A DNA stretch of 64,000 nt from Ampelomyces quisqualis (GCA_018398575.1 JAGTXZ010000009.1:1443568-1507567); one strand, 5' to 3'. Counted from the first letter of the stretch, positions 29,858 through 41,479 are shown. Translations and numbers: made by a program. Notes: generated by a model from the letters alone, not told the origin.

Positions 29858-30901
29858 ATGAAGTACCCGATTGGAACCCTATTCGCACTCATCTGCTTGA
29901 GCAATGCTCTCCCACATCCGCCTTGCCCCGGGTCCGCCTCCATTCCCACTCCTAGCCTGTCCACTGCAACCGGCACAGGATACCTAGTCCCGCACTCTGG
30001 CAACGCGACCTCTACCCCTGCATATGCAGACGGTACTGGATCGGACGGTGGCTCCTCTAATAAAATCAGTGGCCAGACCAGTGTCCCATTGCGCCGGAGG
30101 ACTGTCGAAGCACGCAAATTTGATATGGACAAAGTCACCGACGATCTTGACGACAACCCCGGTAGCGCCGTTGGCAAAAATGTCGGCCACGCCATCACAA
30201 ATCTTTTCGACGGTGACAAGAAGGACGAGGCAGGAGATGCCGATGGCGAACCTGGCAGCAAACAAACTTCCGACCATGTTCATACAAATGTTGCCAGCGA
30301 TGGCGGCGTTCCTCAAGCACAGCGCACCATCAACATCAACCTCAACGGAGGAACCGGCGGGGCGGGCACTATCATCAACATTAATCTTGGCGGCGAGGCT
30401 GCTGAGCAACCCAGCGGCAAACCTAACGGCCAAGCCAAGGGCAAAGGTAACGGCGAAACTGACGGCAAACCAACCAACGAATCACACAGCGAGACCGGCG
30501 GCAAAGTCGGTAGCGAGATCGGCGCAAACATTGCTAGCACTGTTGGAGGCGTCTTTGGTGGCCCTGTTGCCGCCGGCGTCGGCAAGCTTGTCGGCGGCGC
30601 CGCTGGCGGCTTCCTTGGCACTATTGGTGGTAGTATCGTCGATGCTGTCGATGGCGATGATCATGAGAGTGATCATCACGATGGCCATCGTGTCGAGGCT
30701 CAGGATGGCGACGCTGACAGCGACTCCGGCCCCAGCTGCGGAACGATCACACAGTCGAGCAGCGCCGCACCCATCCAGGATACACCTCACAGCACCGCAA
30801 CCACCCAGGATACACCTTACCCCGCCGCACCCACCCAGAATACACCTTACCCTGCCGCACCCATGTCAACTGGCGCTTCTGGCGGAATTCCTACGGCGTA
30901 A
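29858..30901 (+). CDS. Putative secreted Gly/Asp-rich protein with glycine-zipper segment
   Basis: 347 aa, family not recognised. The ATG at 29858 opens a clear signal peptide (MKYPIGTLFALICLSNALP). After a Ser/Thr/Gly-rich stretch comes LRRRTVEARKF, a basic site where a pro-region could be cleaved. An acidic helix follows (KVTDDLDDNPGSAVGKN). Two Asn/Ile strands then repeat (TININLNGGTGGAG, TIININLGGE). A Gly/Lys/Asn-rich linker leads to a hydrophobic glycine-zipper at about residues 212-266 (VGGVFGGPVAAGVGKLVGG), of the kind that inserts in or packs against membranes. The C-terminus has about three 10-residue repeats (TQDTPYPAAP). It is the last gene before the AT-rich subtelomere, a usual place for effector-like or fast-evolving proteins; a role in host interaction is only a guess. 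Confidence 0.75.
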   Translation: MKYPIGTLFALICLSNALPHPPCPGSASIPTPSLSTATGTGYLVPHSGNATSTPAYADGTGSDGGSSNKISGQTSVPLRRRTVEARKFDMDKVTDDLDDNPGSAVGKNVGHAITNLFDGDKKDEAGDADGEPGSKQTSDHVHTNVASDGGVPQAQRTININLNGGTGGAGTIININLGGEAAEQPSGKPNGQAKGKGNGETDGKPTNESHSETGGKVGSEIGANIASTVGGVFGGPVAAGVGKLVGGAAGGFLGTIGGSIVDAVDGDDHESDHHDGHRVEAQDGDADSDSGPSCGTITQSSSAAPIQDTPHSTATTQDTPYPAAPTQNTPYPAAPMSTGASGGIPTA

Positions 30902-31371
30902 GTCTCAGGCAGCTGCATGTAGTACAGACTACAGTGAACGTATCGCGGACAAGAAATGCCAACACAATATTTCGCCTAGTCCCATCGAGCCGCTCACTTT
31001 TCTGCCTGGGTTGGACCTATTCTTGTGTGGAAATTCGGACCGACAAGCGTACTAAAACACTAGTTATAGTACTTAATGAAATGTCTGTTACCTTCTACTG
31101 GTCCGCATGAATTCTTACCACCCGCCCGCGGACATTAGATGGGAGACGTTAGGAGACGTTATTGCACACCCTTCTAAGGGGTATTACCTACTTGGGCTAG
31201 GGACGACTAAACCGTCAACGCGCCAAGATGTAGCAATGTTACGAGCTGCCATTGGCACAAGGTTATGATGTACATGCCGTGCTTCAAATCTGGTGTTGCT
31301 AAACCCAGGCAGCAGGTCAACTGACCATGGGATGTGCCTTGGCAGACTTGGGAATTGGTTAGCGTAGGAAG
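30902..31371. other. Transition from gene-rich to AT-rich DNA
   Basis: No gene seen. AGGAGACGTT occurs twice near 31,140-31,160. Composition is still balanced up to about 31,380. Confidence 0.4.
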
Positions 31372-31430
31372 AAATTGTCCGCTAGGCCACAATTAGATTA
31401 AAAATTGTCTGCTAGGCCACAATTAGATTA
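31372..31430. repeat. 29-bp direct repeat at the compositional boundary
   Basis: Two copies (31372-31400 and 31402-31430) containing GCTAGGCCACAATTAGATTA, differing by one C/T. The second copy marks the last GC-balanced bases before the AT-rich block. Confidence 0.8.
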
Positions 31431-31730
31431 ACGTGCACGCTAGACTTAAAACACGTTTAAGCTACATTTTACACACATGTAAACTACATTTTAAATATGT
31501 TTTAACTACATTTTAAACCTGTTTAAACTACATTTTAAATAAATTTTAGATATAAAAAAAATTATTTAGAAACAAATTTTAAACACGTTTTAAACACGTT
31601 TTAAATATATTTTAAATATAGTAAAACTTAGTTTAAGGTTAGAGTTAGCTTAAGGTTAGAGTTAGTTTAGAGTAAGAGTTAGTTTAGAGTAAGGATTAGT
31701 TTAGAGTAAGGGTTATAGAGTATATTTTAA
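31431..31730. repeat. Degenerate AT-rich tandem repeats and telomere-like array
   Basis: First, repeats of about 25-28 bp built on AAACTACATTTTAAA and ACACGTTTTAAA (31,450-31,620). Then an array of TTAGAGTTAG/TTAGAGTAAG words (31,627-31,715) resembling a TTAGGG array after G-to-A decay. No coding content. Confidence 0.6.
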
Positions 31731-33165
31731 AAAAAAATAAAAAATTAAACGTATTACAAACACGTTTAATATGTGTTCTAGTAAGCTAACTATAACTACT
31801 ATAGATCTAACTTAAAAATTTTCTCTAAAGAGCGTCTATACTACTTTAGGTATTCTAAAGTCTACTAAGGCATATCCTATAGTTAGTTAACATACTACTA
31901 CTTACTAAACCTAAGTTATAAGATACCTATAGAATTACAAGTAGTGTAGTACTGCACAGGCGTATAAGCACGTAAATTAATTAGTACACTAGACCTAGAC
32001 AAGTACTAAGTAAACAAAGTATACTAAGCACTAAGTATAACTAATAAACTAAGTAACTTAGTAAGCTACTTAGTTTATTAAACAGCTTTTTAGTATATAG
32101 AAACTATAATTAACTCTAATAGATTATTATATTTAAATAGGTATTTATACTATTATATAGCTTTTCTTAGTACTATAATGAATATATTATATCTAATACC
32201 TTATTAGGCTTAGTAACATAATATAAAGAGCTAGTAAGAATAGTACTAAAAGTACTCTAATAATACTATAACTTAGTTACTATATTAACTATAAATAGAA
32301 GTCTATTATATTAGATAGAAAATAAATTTTTCTTATTCTTTTATATAATACCTATAGGTATATAACAAATTAAGTATTTTTTAATAAAATATATACTTTT
32401 ATATACCTCTAATATATATCTAATTTAACTCTAATAGCTATACCTACTATAGTAAAGTAATATAGAAAGTAAGTCTAAAGAATACTTAGGGTATAGCTAA
32501 GGGCATAGATAAGATATAATAGCAAAAGGGCTATTAGAAGATAAGAACTTATACACATACTTAATAATAATATATTTAATCTAATATTAAATCTAATAGG
32601 CTTTAAAGGTAAATAACGCTCTACTATATATAGTAACTAATTATAACTCTAAATTTCTATTAGCCTAGGCCTTAGAAGACTGCGCACCTGCGTATATACT
32701 TACGCTCTTCTATAGTTCTTATAACCTAGAAATTACTAAAACTTAATAGTCTAATAAGTGTTTAGTAAGCTACTATAGTTCTCTCTAGAATATAATTAGT
32801 ATCTATTCTAAGGGTATAAAGTTAGTACTCTAAGATTAGAGAAATAGAAAGTAGAATCTAGAGTAATACCTATCTAAAGTACCTAGAGTAAGAGGTAAAA
32901 CTACCTAGGTCTATAGTGCAAATTTTGATATAGCAAAAAAAAAAAAAAAAAAAAAAAACCTAAGTTAAGAAAAAGAAAACAAATAAATACTTTTAAAAAA
33001 GGACTAGTTAGTAGAGACTAGCCTAATAGAGGCTAGTGCATATTTTTATTCTTTACTTACGTAAAAACACTTTTCTATCTTCTTTCTCTATATAAATAAT
33101 TCTATTTAGATAGTCTATAATATTCTAGTTTACTTAGTATAGTTCTTGTAAGAAGTATATCTCTT
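31731..33165. other. AT-rich RIP-modified DNA
   Basis: No gene. It contains a solo LTR (annotated separately) and a run of 24 A at 32935-32958, which could be the poly-A tail of a decayed SINE or LINE. CpA and TpG are visibly rare. Confidence 0.5.
32174..32460 (+). mobile_element. Solo LTR, heavily RIP-mutated copy of the nearby gypsy LTR
   Basis: It aligns along its length with the 299-bp LTR at 33330, sharing blocks such as AGGCTTAGTAACA, CCTATAGGTATATA and TAGCTATACCTAC (TAGCTGTACCTAC in the LTR). Almost all differences are G-to-A or C-to-T. It is much more mutated than the two LTRs of the full element, so it is older or has passed more RIP cycles. Confidence 0.75.
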
Positions 33166-33169
33166 CTTA

Positions 33170-33329
33170 TATATAGTATTTTACTTGTTGCGTGTATAAG
33201 AAACCTTTCTACAGAAAGTATTTTTCTTTCTACGCTAGGTATTTCTCTTCTAGCGTATAGTATTACTTTCCTAGCGTAAGACATTTCTTTTCTAGCGCAA
33301 GGTATTTCTCTCTTAGCATAGAGTATTTC
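33170..33329. repeat. 21-bp minisatellite, left part
   Basis: Units of about 21 bp, typically GTATTTCTCTTCTAGCGTA plus two bases. Read on the minus strand each unit is seven codons, consensus IPYARRE, and the left part keeps an open frame (33353-33102). The array is cut at 33329 by the gypsy element and resumes at 40426. Confidence 0.85.
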
Positions 33330-33628
33330 TGTAACAAGCACATACAAACACATGTTACGTCTGATACCTTATAAAGGCTTAGTAACAGATTATGTAGGGA
33401 GCTAGCAGATTAGGACTAAAAGCGCTTTAACAGCGCTCTAACTTAGCTGCTACGCCTACTATAAATATAAGCCTATAGCATAGATAGAGGACAAGTTTCT
33501 CTTGTCCTTCTATACAAGACCTATAGGTATATAGCTAATCTAGAATCTCTAATATAACACGCACTCCTATATGCCTCTAATACGTATCTAATTCAATCCT
33601 AATAGCTGTACCTACCTGCGTTGTTACA
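33330..33628 (+). repeat. 5' LTR (299 bp)
   Basis: Bounded by TGTAAC and GTTACA, a 6-bp inverted repeat. It is nearly identical to the 3' LTR except for scattered transitions. Confidence 0.93.
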
Positions 33629-36600
33629 TTACAAGAGAAACTTTGTCCCGCTAGTAATAGCATTTAGATAATATTGCTATTTACTTTTAAAAAGATTGCG
33701 TTAAAACGTCTAGAACTTTATCTAAATTAGATCTGTTTGCAACCTTAAATCTATTAAACACAGTTAAGATCTCTTAGATCTCTTAACAGCCAAAGCCTTT
33801 AGGTTTAGATCTTCCTATTAACACAACAGTTAAGATTACTTTAGAAAAGTCGCGTTTGGCGCTACAATAGAAACTTAGAGACTATTAATAACCTAGGAGT
33901 ATTAGAGGCAACGCTAATAACTCCCCCTAAAGAACTAACCTTAGGAGCCTTCTCTTAAGACGACTCTGTATTAACTGTAACAACCTGGCAACAGAGTGCT
34001 AAAGCAAAAAAGACAGACACTAAGGAACCCTCTTAGCCTAGAGCTGTACTAAATCTAACCTTTACCTAAATAGAGGTTAATTAATTACAACAAGATTTAA
34101 AACAAGCGTTAGCAGAAATTAATTCTCTTAAGAAAGAACTAACTCTGTTAGTAGGACTAGACAAGCCTCTACCTACTACTAAATTACCTTAGAACAATTC
34201 TGCACCCTGCTATTTATTTAACAGCTCTACATCTAAGTACTTACATTGCTATAAAGGCTCTTGCTAACTTTAACAATCTAAGAAAACGCTTAATATAGAC
34301 AATCTTAGCAATAGAAAAGATCCTACTTTCTGCTAATAGCAGGCCTTAATTTAGGATTAACTTAAAATTAACTTAGATTACTATTAGACCAAAAGACAAC
34401 GCATGGCCTTAGTATAGGGCTACACTACAAGATTAGCTAAGGGCTATCTTAAGCTATAATATTTATTAGATACTAATTAAGAGTAATTCTAGAACGCTAA
34501 GCAAATAGTTAAGCTACTTAAGTCCTATTTTATTATAAGTAACAAGGTAGCTAAAAGCTATGCTGCGTTTAATTAATTGCAGATAATAAAGAAGGAAACG
34601 TTCCCTTTGTTTAAAGCTAGGTTTTTAAGTTCTGCAGTTAAGAGACAAGTACCCCCTTTAGAGTAGTTTTACTACTTGTAGACTAAGATTACGCTAGGGT
34701 TGCAAGCCCCTAACCTAGGATTTAGGCACTAATAGAAGAACTTATTTAATTAGATAGTAGAACACCTTACTGCATATAATATAAAGCAGAAGAACAACTT
34801 TACACTAAGTATAACACTAGCTGCTGCTAAGTTGCTAATTAGGTTAGCCCTACAACAGAATTTAGAGCTAAATTAGACTACTACTACTAACGCTCTAACA
34901 AATTCTGCGCTAGCCTATTAATCTATAATAGTGCGTCTTCCTACAAAGACTCCTAAGCTAGAATAATAGAAGACCTCTAGTAGTTGTTACAATTGCAGTA
35001 AGCTAGGACACTACTCTAGTAACTACACAAAGCCTTATATGCGTTAGATTAAAGCTGTAGAAGTAGATAAGTATAAAGATGCTTAAGAGCAACCTAATTA
35101 GAAGGTGTATTATACAAGAAACAGAAGCGCCTAGGAGAACACTTCTCTCTAGGCCTAAGCTGTTACAATCTATTTTACTTTAACCTTTCTTATTTGTTTT
35201 GCAGTCCTTATTTCCTTATGCCTACGCTTCTTTACAACTAAGGCCTTAGCTTACGCCTTAATACTCTTGTTAACACTAGTACTTAAAGTTTCTTATTTTT
35301 AAATTTACAAATTGTTTTATCTGTTTCTAAAGCCTTACAGCAACCTATCCAGAAGCTCCTCTTCTAGGTTTAGGTGCGTAGCTTTAAGGATTAGATTACT
35401 TCTTTAGTTACTTAATATATTTAACTATACTTAAATATTAATAGCTAAAAGATTTTAAACTGTCTATTCCTTATCCTTAATCTTAGGTCTTAGGATTGTA
35501 TACTTAGCCTCTAATAGTTAAGACAATTTAAGATTTAATTAGACACAGATAGGTTACAGTTTATTTGGCTATCTAAGTACCCTTGTTTATATAATCCTTT
35601 ACCTCTTATTCTTACTGTTCTATATTAAGCTACAGTGCTAGCTACTGTCTATCTTAATGTGCAACAACGTAACGCTCTATAGGAGAAAGAAGACTATTGT
35701 ATCTAAAACAGTCTTTACTATTCTTCTTCTTCTATTTATTATATTAAGAGATGCTTAAAGCTCCTATTAGCCTAAAAAATCTTAGAGATTCTTTATACCC
35801 TAACTAAGCAAACCTGCTTAGAGTCCAAATCTTCTCTAAGCACCTGCATAGCTCTTATTTCTGCTAATGCATTTTACTTTATTATAAAGAAGCCCCAGAA
35901 CAAGTTCTTTATAACAAGCCTCTATAAGATTAACAGGATCCTTGCCTCTAAGGACAACGCAGACAATTAAAGCTAATTAGATAAGAGATTACCTGCTTAC
36001 TACTCCTAGTATTAGAATGTATTTAGTAAGTTAGCAGCCAATCAATTGCCTCCTTACTATCTGTATAATTATAAGATTGTCCTTAAAGAACTATTACTAA
36101 ATGCGTTTAGTCCCCTGTATAAGCAGAATTAGAAGAAGCTTAAAGCTACTAAGGCCTACGTCTAGGAACACCTTTAGAAGAGTTTTATTAAGGCTAGCCA
36201 AAGCCTTTTTGCTTTACCTATTCTCTATGTACACAAACTAAATAGAGATATACGTATCTGTGTAGACTACTAGAAGATTAACGCCCTTACGCGCAAGGAC
36301 GTCTATCTAATCCCTTGTATTAATAAGCTGCTATTACGTCTCTCTAAAGCTAAGATCTTTACTAAGTTTAACATTTAGGCTGCCTTTAACAAAATTTATA
36401 TAGATCCTAACTCTAAAGAGTATACTACCTTTTGAACCTATTACAGTACATACAAGTGTAAGGTTCTCTCTTTTAGCTTGTGCAATAGGCTAGTAACGTA
36501 TTAGCGCTACATAAATAATATACTAATTAATTATCTTAACAATTTCTGCATTGCGTATCTTAATAACATCTTAATCTACTTAGAGGATATAAACTTACAT

Positions 36601-39000
36601 TAGGAATACGTCTAAAAGGTCCTAGAGCGCCTACGTACTGCAGAACTCTAAGTAGACATTTAGAAGAGTAAATTCTATGTAACCTGCATAAAGTATCTAG
36701 GTTACGTTTTAACAAACTAGAGCACTAAAGTTAACCTAGACAAGGTAGAAGCACTCTAAAACTAGGCTAAACCTACTATAGTTACTAGCGTTAAGTTATT
36801 TCTTAGTTTTGCAGGTTTCTATTAACAATTTATTAAGGATTTCTCTTGTGTAGCTAAACTAATCCTAAAGCTTTAAAGTCCCTCTACACTGTTTAAATAG
36901 ACTACAGACTGCTAACAGGCTTTTAATTAGATTAAAGCCTTACTCCTAGCTATTCCTACGCTATCTTATTTCTATCCTAAGTATAACACAAAGTTAGAAA
37001 CTAACGCGTTAGATAGAGTAATAGCAGGAGTACTCTCTTAGAAGCACCCTAACAACAAGTAGTATCCTGTAGCCTTTTATAGTTACGCCCTATCTAGGGC
37101 TAAGCTTAATTAGGAAATACATAACAAAGAACTTTTTGCTATTCTAAAAGCGTTTAAGAAGTAAAGAGCTAAACTTACTTCTATACAAAGTTAAATCTAG
37201 GTGTATTCAGATTACTACTCCTTAGAATACTTTATAACTACTAAGGTTCTTAATGCACGTTAAGCATAATAGGCGGAAATTATTACCCCTTTTAATTTCC
37301 GCATTAAGTACACGCCTAGCAAGCTTAACAAGCAAGCTAATATCCTAAGCCAAAGGAAACAGGACGTTAGCAAGGTTAAGGCTGCCTAACAAAATAACAG
37401 ATCTTGTGTACTTCTAGGACCTAAGCGCCTAAACCCCTAGATTAACTCTAAACTAGCTTAGAACTACGTCTGTAATTAGCTAGAGGTTAATGTTTTAGCT
37501 ATTTCAGTCCAATCTATTAGTGCCCCCCTAAACCTTAACTTGTTAGAACTTATTAAAGCCCTTCTAGCAGAAAATTACTACTTCTTTAAGGAAGAGCGTC
37601 TTAAGCTACTATAGCTGTATTATGTCTAAGAAAGACTACTGCTTTATTACTTACGCCTTTGTGTACCTAGGAATTCCCCTTTAAGCACCTAACTAATTAG
37701 AGAAGCTTACAATTAGGTATCTACTGCCTACCCAAGCGCTACAAAAATGTATTAGCTTCTAGCTTAGCAATACTACTAGAAAGGCATAGAGGCTATATAC
37801 AAACGCTATGTACAAAACTGCATTTCCTGTTAAAGATCCTATCTAAGACAGCTCTAATCCCAAGGGTTTCTCTATCTGTTACTAGTTCCTAACAGGCCTA
37901 TGCAGCATTTGTGTATAGATTTTAAGACATTCCTAACTAATTAGCATAGCTATAATTAAATTATAGTTATTATTAATTGCCTATTAAAGCAAGCTATCTC
38001 TATCCTGTGTTACAAGACTATTAACGCCCAGGAAATAGCTTATTTGTTCATCTAATAGGTATACTAATTTAGCTACACGCCCAAAAGCATAGTGTCTAAC
38101 TGCAGCCCCTAGTTTATGTCCTAATTCTAGTCTAAGTTCTGCAAGATCCTAGGCGTACAAATCAAGCTTTCTACAGCCTACTATAAACAAACTAATAGAC
38201 AAACTAAGATTATAAACAAGTATATTAATTAACAATTAAGGCCCTTTGTATCCTACTACCAGGACAACTAGAGTAACCTCTTGCTAATAATTAATTAAGC
38301 TTAAGCTACACTGCTGCACTCCGCAATTAGTATAGCACCTTACTAGCTCTTGTTTAGATCTAAACTACAATAGAGCTAGAATTAGGTATTATCTCCTTTA
38401 AAACACAAAGATATAAACGTTAAGAATGCCTTAAGCTTAGCTACCTGCATGCATAAAGCCTAGCGCATAGCTAAAGACAATATAGAGAAGGCGCAGCAAC
38501 AAATAGCTGCTAAGGTAAACAAACATTGTTAACCTGTTAATTAGGCAGTAAGTAACAAGGTTTACCTCTTAACCTAAAACCTATCTGTTACCTGCCTGAG
38601 TCGCAAACTCGCTGAATTGTAGGAAGGCCCCTTTAAAGTCCTAGAACAAGTTAGCTATTTATTTTAACTAAAGCTACCTAAAAGATTTAAGATCTATAAC
38701 GTGTTTGCTCTAGATGTCCTCTGCAAGGACCCTAACAACCCCCTGCCTAGTTAGCTAAGCCTAAACCTATCTAGCATCCCAATTTAAGGCGTTAAAGAAT
38801 AAGAAGTTAAAGAGATTCTAGCTAGCAAGCTATACTACTCTATCCTAAAGTATTATGTAAAATAGGTAGGCTATAATCCTAACCCTACCTAGTACAATGC
38901 CTTAAACTTTATAGGCGCCCTATACATATTGCAAGCGTTCTATAAACGCTATCTAAAACAGCTAGAACCTCTACAAGCGTTAGCTAAGTAAATTACAGTA
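33629..39000 (+). pseudogene. gag-pol of the gypsy element, RIP-inactivated
   Basis: Translation through stops shows the parts in order. The gag zinc knuckle at 34985-35026 reads CYNCSKLGHYSSNY, with the last Cys changed to Tyr. Reverse transcriptase lies at about 36,350-36,700 (FTKFNI, EYTTF), and its active site YLDD has become YLNN at 36556-36567. RNase H follows at about 36,960-37,200 (NKELFAILKAFKK). Integrase lies at about 37,740-38,500 with the first catalytic Asp in CIDF near 37,915. A chromodomain-like end lies at 38,845-38,915 (VGYNPNPT flanked by lost Trp codons). Catalytic and metal-binding residues are mutated, so no activity is expected. Confidence 0.9.
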
Positions 39001-39169
39001 TAAGAAAAAGGAGTTAAAGATCTTACAGCATTGCAAGACAATTATGTTAGAGAAATTAAACTTAATATTGCAACTACTACACTAGTAGGTAACAGCTATT
39101 AACAATAAGAGTCTTACTCTTCTATTAGATCTAACAGTAGACTGTTGTCGCTACTAGTAGGACATTCTT

Positions 39170-39750
39170 AACTATCTAAATCCCTAGGTGCAGACACTAA
39201 CGCACTACCTAGTAGTCTTCTATTCTAGCCCTGCTTGCTGCAAGTACTAGCCTCTTGCGCTGCCTTTTGCGCCTCCTCCTGCTCTGCTAACTAATTAGCC
39301 CTTAATGCTATTATAACATCTACTAACTAAGCAACTACACTAGTTAACCTAGCTGTACTCCTCCTAAGCAACCTAACCTCTTTAGCTATTACCCTAACCT
39401 CTCTAGCTAGCTCCTCTCTCTAGTAATAAGTGCTAACTAACAAGTTAGCGTTATTTATATTAGCTACCTGTGCAGTGCCTACTTGCACAACAGCAGCTAA
39501 CTAAAACGCTGCCTCCTTAACAGCAGCCTCCTGCTCTAACACTACCTTATTAGACTTGTCTCTACCTAAGGCAGCAAACCTGCAGTTAAGGGCCCTAGAA
39601 AGGCTATTATACTCCTAGCCTGCATATAGGAGAACTAAGCAACACTTCTTATTTAAGAGTGTACAATAAGCACACTTCTTAGACACATCTAAATAGAATC
39701 TAAACTTAATATTAAAATAGCCGCAGGCAAAAGCCCTTGCAGCCTGCAGG
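39170..39750 (-). pseudogene. Antisense coding relic inside the gypsy element
   Basis: Between the chromodomain and the 3' LTR the minus strand reads as protein with only RIP-type stops. A cysteine motif comes first (KKCAYCTLLNKKC), then an Ala/Glu/Arg-rich coiled coil (REELAREVRVIAKEVRLLRR; AEQEEAQKAAQEA). It is unlike pol and opposite in strand, so it is probably an extra gene carried by the element. Family unknown. Confidence 0.55.
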
Positions 39751-40126
39751 CAAACAACCTAATAGGCTAAGAGATAAGCTCTAAGAGGGATAGGAATAAG
39801 TATTGTGTGTATCTACTATACAGTTAGCTAGTAATTAAGAAAGGATAAGGCTTAGATAGCTTTAGGTATACAAACGTAAGGAGGAGAGTGTAGAGAAGTA
39901 GTATACTAGAAGGCTAGCCTTGTATATATACTTAAAAAGCTTAAGGTAAAGTTAAGAACGTTAAACGCGCTAGCGCGCTAATCAAAACAACAACAAACAG
40001 CTATATTATATTATTCTAAAATAAACTCAAGGTAAATAAGAGTTTACAACAATTTAGAGAGGTATCTAAAACAATACTAATACAGACCCAATTAATAGGG
40101 ACTATTAATTTTAAGAAGGGGGGTAA

Positions 40127-40425
40127 TATAACAAGCACATGCAAACACATGTTACGTCTGATACCTTATAAAGGCTTAGTAACAGATTATGTAGGAAGCT
40201 AGCAGATTAGGACCAAAAGCGCTCTAACAGCGCTCTGACTCAGCTGCTACGCCTACTATAAATATAAGCCTATAGCATAGATAGAGGACAAGTTTCTCTT
40301 GTCCTTCTGTACAAGACCTATAAGTGTATAGCCAATCTAAAATCTCTAATACAACACGCACTCTTATATGCCTCTAATATGTATCTAATTCAATCTCAAT
40401 AGCTGTACCTACCTGCGTCGTTACA
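40127..40425 (+). repeat. 3' LTR (299 bp)
   Basis: Same length and sequence as the 5' LTR apart from transitions, for example TATAAC for TGTAAC at its start. Preceded directly by the polypurine tract. Confidence 0.93.
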
Positions 40426-40850
40426 ATTTCTCTTCTAGTATAGAGTATTTTTCTTCTAGCGCAAGGTACTTCTCTTTGCGTAGGGTATTACTCTCTTAGC
40501 GTAAAATATTTCTCTTCTAGCGCATAGTATTACTCTTCTAGTGCAGGATATTTCTCTTCTAGCGTAGGGTATTTCTCTTCTAGCGTAGGGTATTTCTCTT
40601 CTAGCGTAAGGTGTTTCTCTCCTAGTACAGAGTATTTCTTTTCTAGTATAGAGTATTTCTCTTCTAGCGTAGAGTGTTTCTCTTTTAGCGCAAGGTATTT
40701 CTCTTCTAGTATAAGGTGTTTCTCTTCTAGCGTAAGGTACTTCTTCTTACGTAAGGTATTACTCTCCTAGCGTAAGATATTTTTCTTCTAGTACAGGTAT
40801 TTTTCTCCTAGCATAAGTAGCGCAAGGTATCTATCTTATAGTAAAGAGTA
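40426..40850. repeat. 21-bp minisatellite, right part
   Basis: About 20 further units of the array interrupted at 33329, for example tandem TAGCGTAGGGTATTTCTCT copies at 40,555-40,600. Some units have lost bases, so the minus-strand heptapeptide frame (IPYARRE) is no longer continuous. Confidence 0.85.
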
Positions 40851-41479
40851 TTTTTCCTCTAATAAATTCTGTTTTCCTTCTAGCTTTATTATATTATAGT
40901 TCTAGTAGAAAGTTTATATATACTAGCCTTATAAAATAAGTTTATACTTCTAATATTTAGTTTTCTTCTAAGTTGTTAAGGTAAAGTTTTTATTAGAATT
41001 TATATAGTATATAATAAGTACTTTCTGCTATATACCTATAAGAGAGAAATTATATAACTAAAGTAAGTACACTTCTATATAATAACTACCTAACGCATCT
41101 AATTTCTTAGCTTCTTTTAAGGCAAAACAATAATAAAGTAGTAGTAAAAATTAATATAATAGTATATAAGAGTTATAACAAAAGTTTAGCTACGCCCTCT
41201 AATATTTACTAAAATATTAACTATAGTAATATACCTGTAGGTGCAGAGAAGATTAGTAGTTTATTAAGGATATTAGAGTAGCTATAGAGTAATAGCAACC
41301 CAGGCTATATAGAGAGGCTTACTAAAGTTTTATAGTCTGTACGTTGCACTAGAGGCTTAGTAGGCTACTAATCTAAATATATAAATTACGCAGCAACAAT
41401 AACATTACCTACGCTAAACTACCTACCTTAATTAACCTACTATAACTAGCTATATTAACGTTAAAAAACAGCTAAAAAT
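40851..41479. other. AT-rich DNA without genes
   Basis: Nothing recognisable on either strand beyond general AT-richness. Confidence 0.4.

Larger units (their letters stand above)
33330..40425 (+). mobile_element. Ty3/gypsy chromodomain LTR retrotransposon, complete but RIP-inactivated
   Basis: 7.1 kb. Two 299-bp LTRs begin TGTAAC (TATAAC in the 3' copy) and end GTTACA. A perfect 5-bp target duplication ATTTC flanks it (33325-33329 and 40426-40430). A polypurine tract AAGAAGGGGGG precedes the 3' LTR. The order zinc knuckle, reverse transcriptase, RNase H, integrase, chromodomain is that of Ty3/gypsy chromoviruses. Dozens of TAA/TAG codons, nearly all explicable as CAA/CAG/TGG changed by C-to-T or G-to-A, inactivate it. 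It inserted into the 21-bp minisatellite. Confidence 0.95.
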
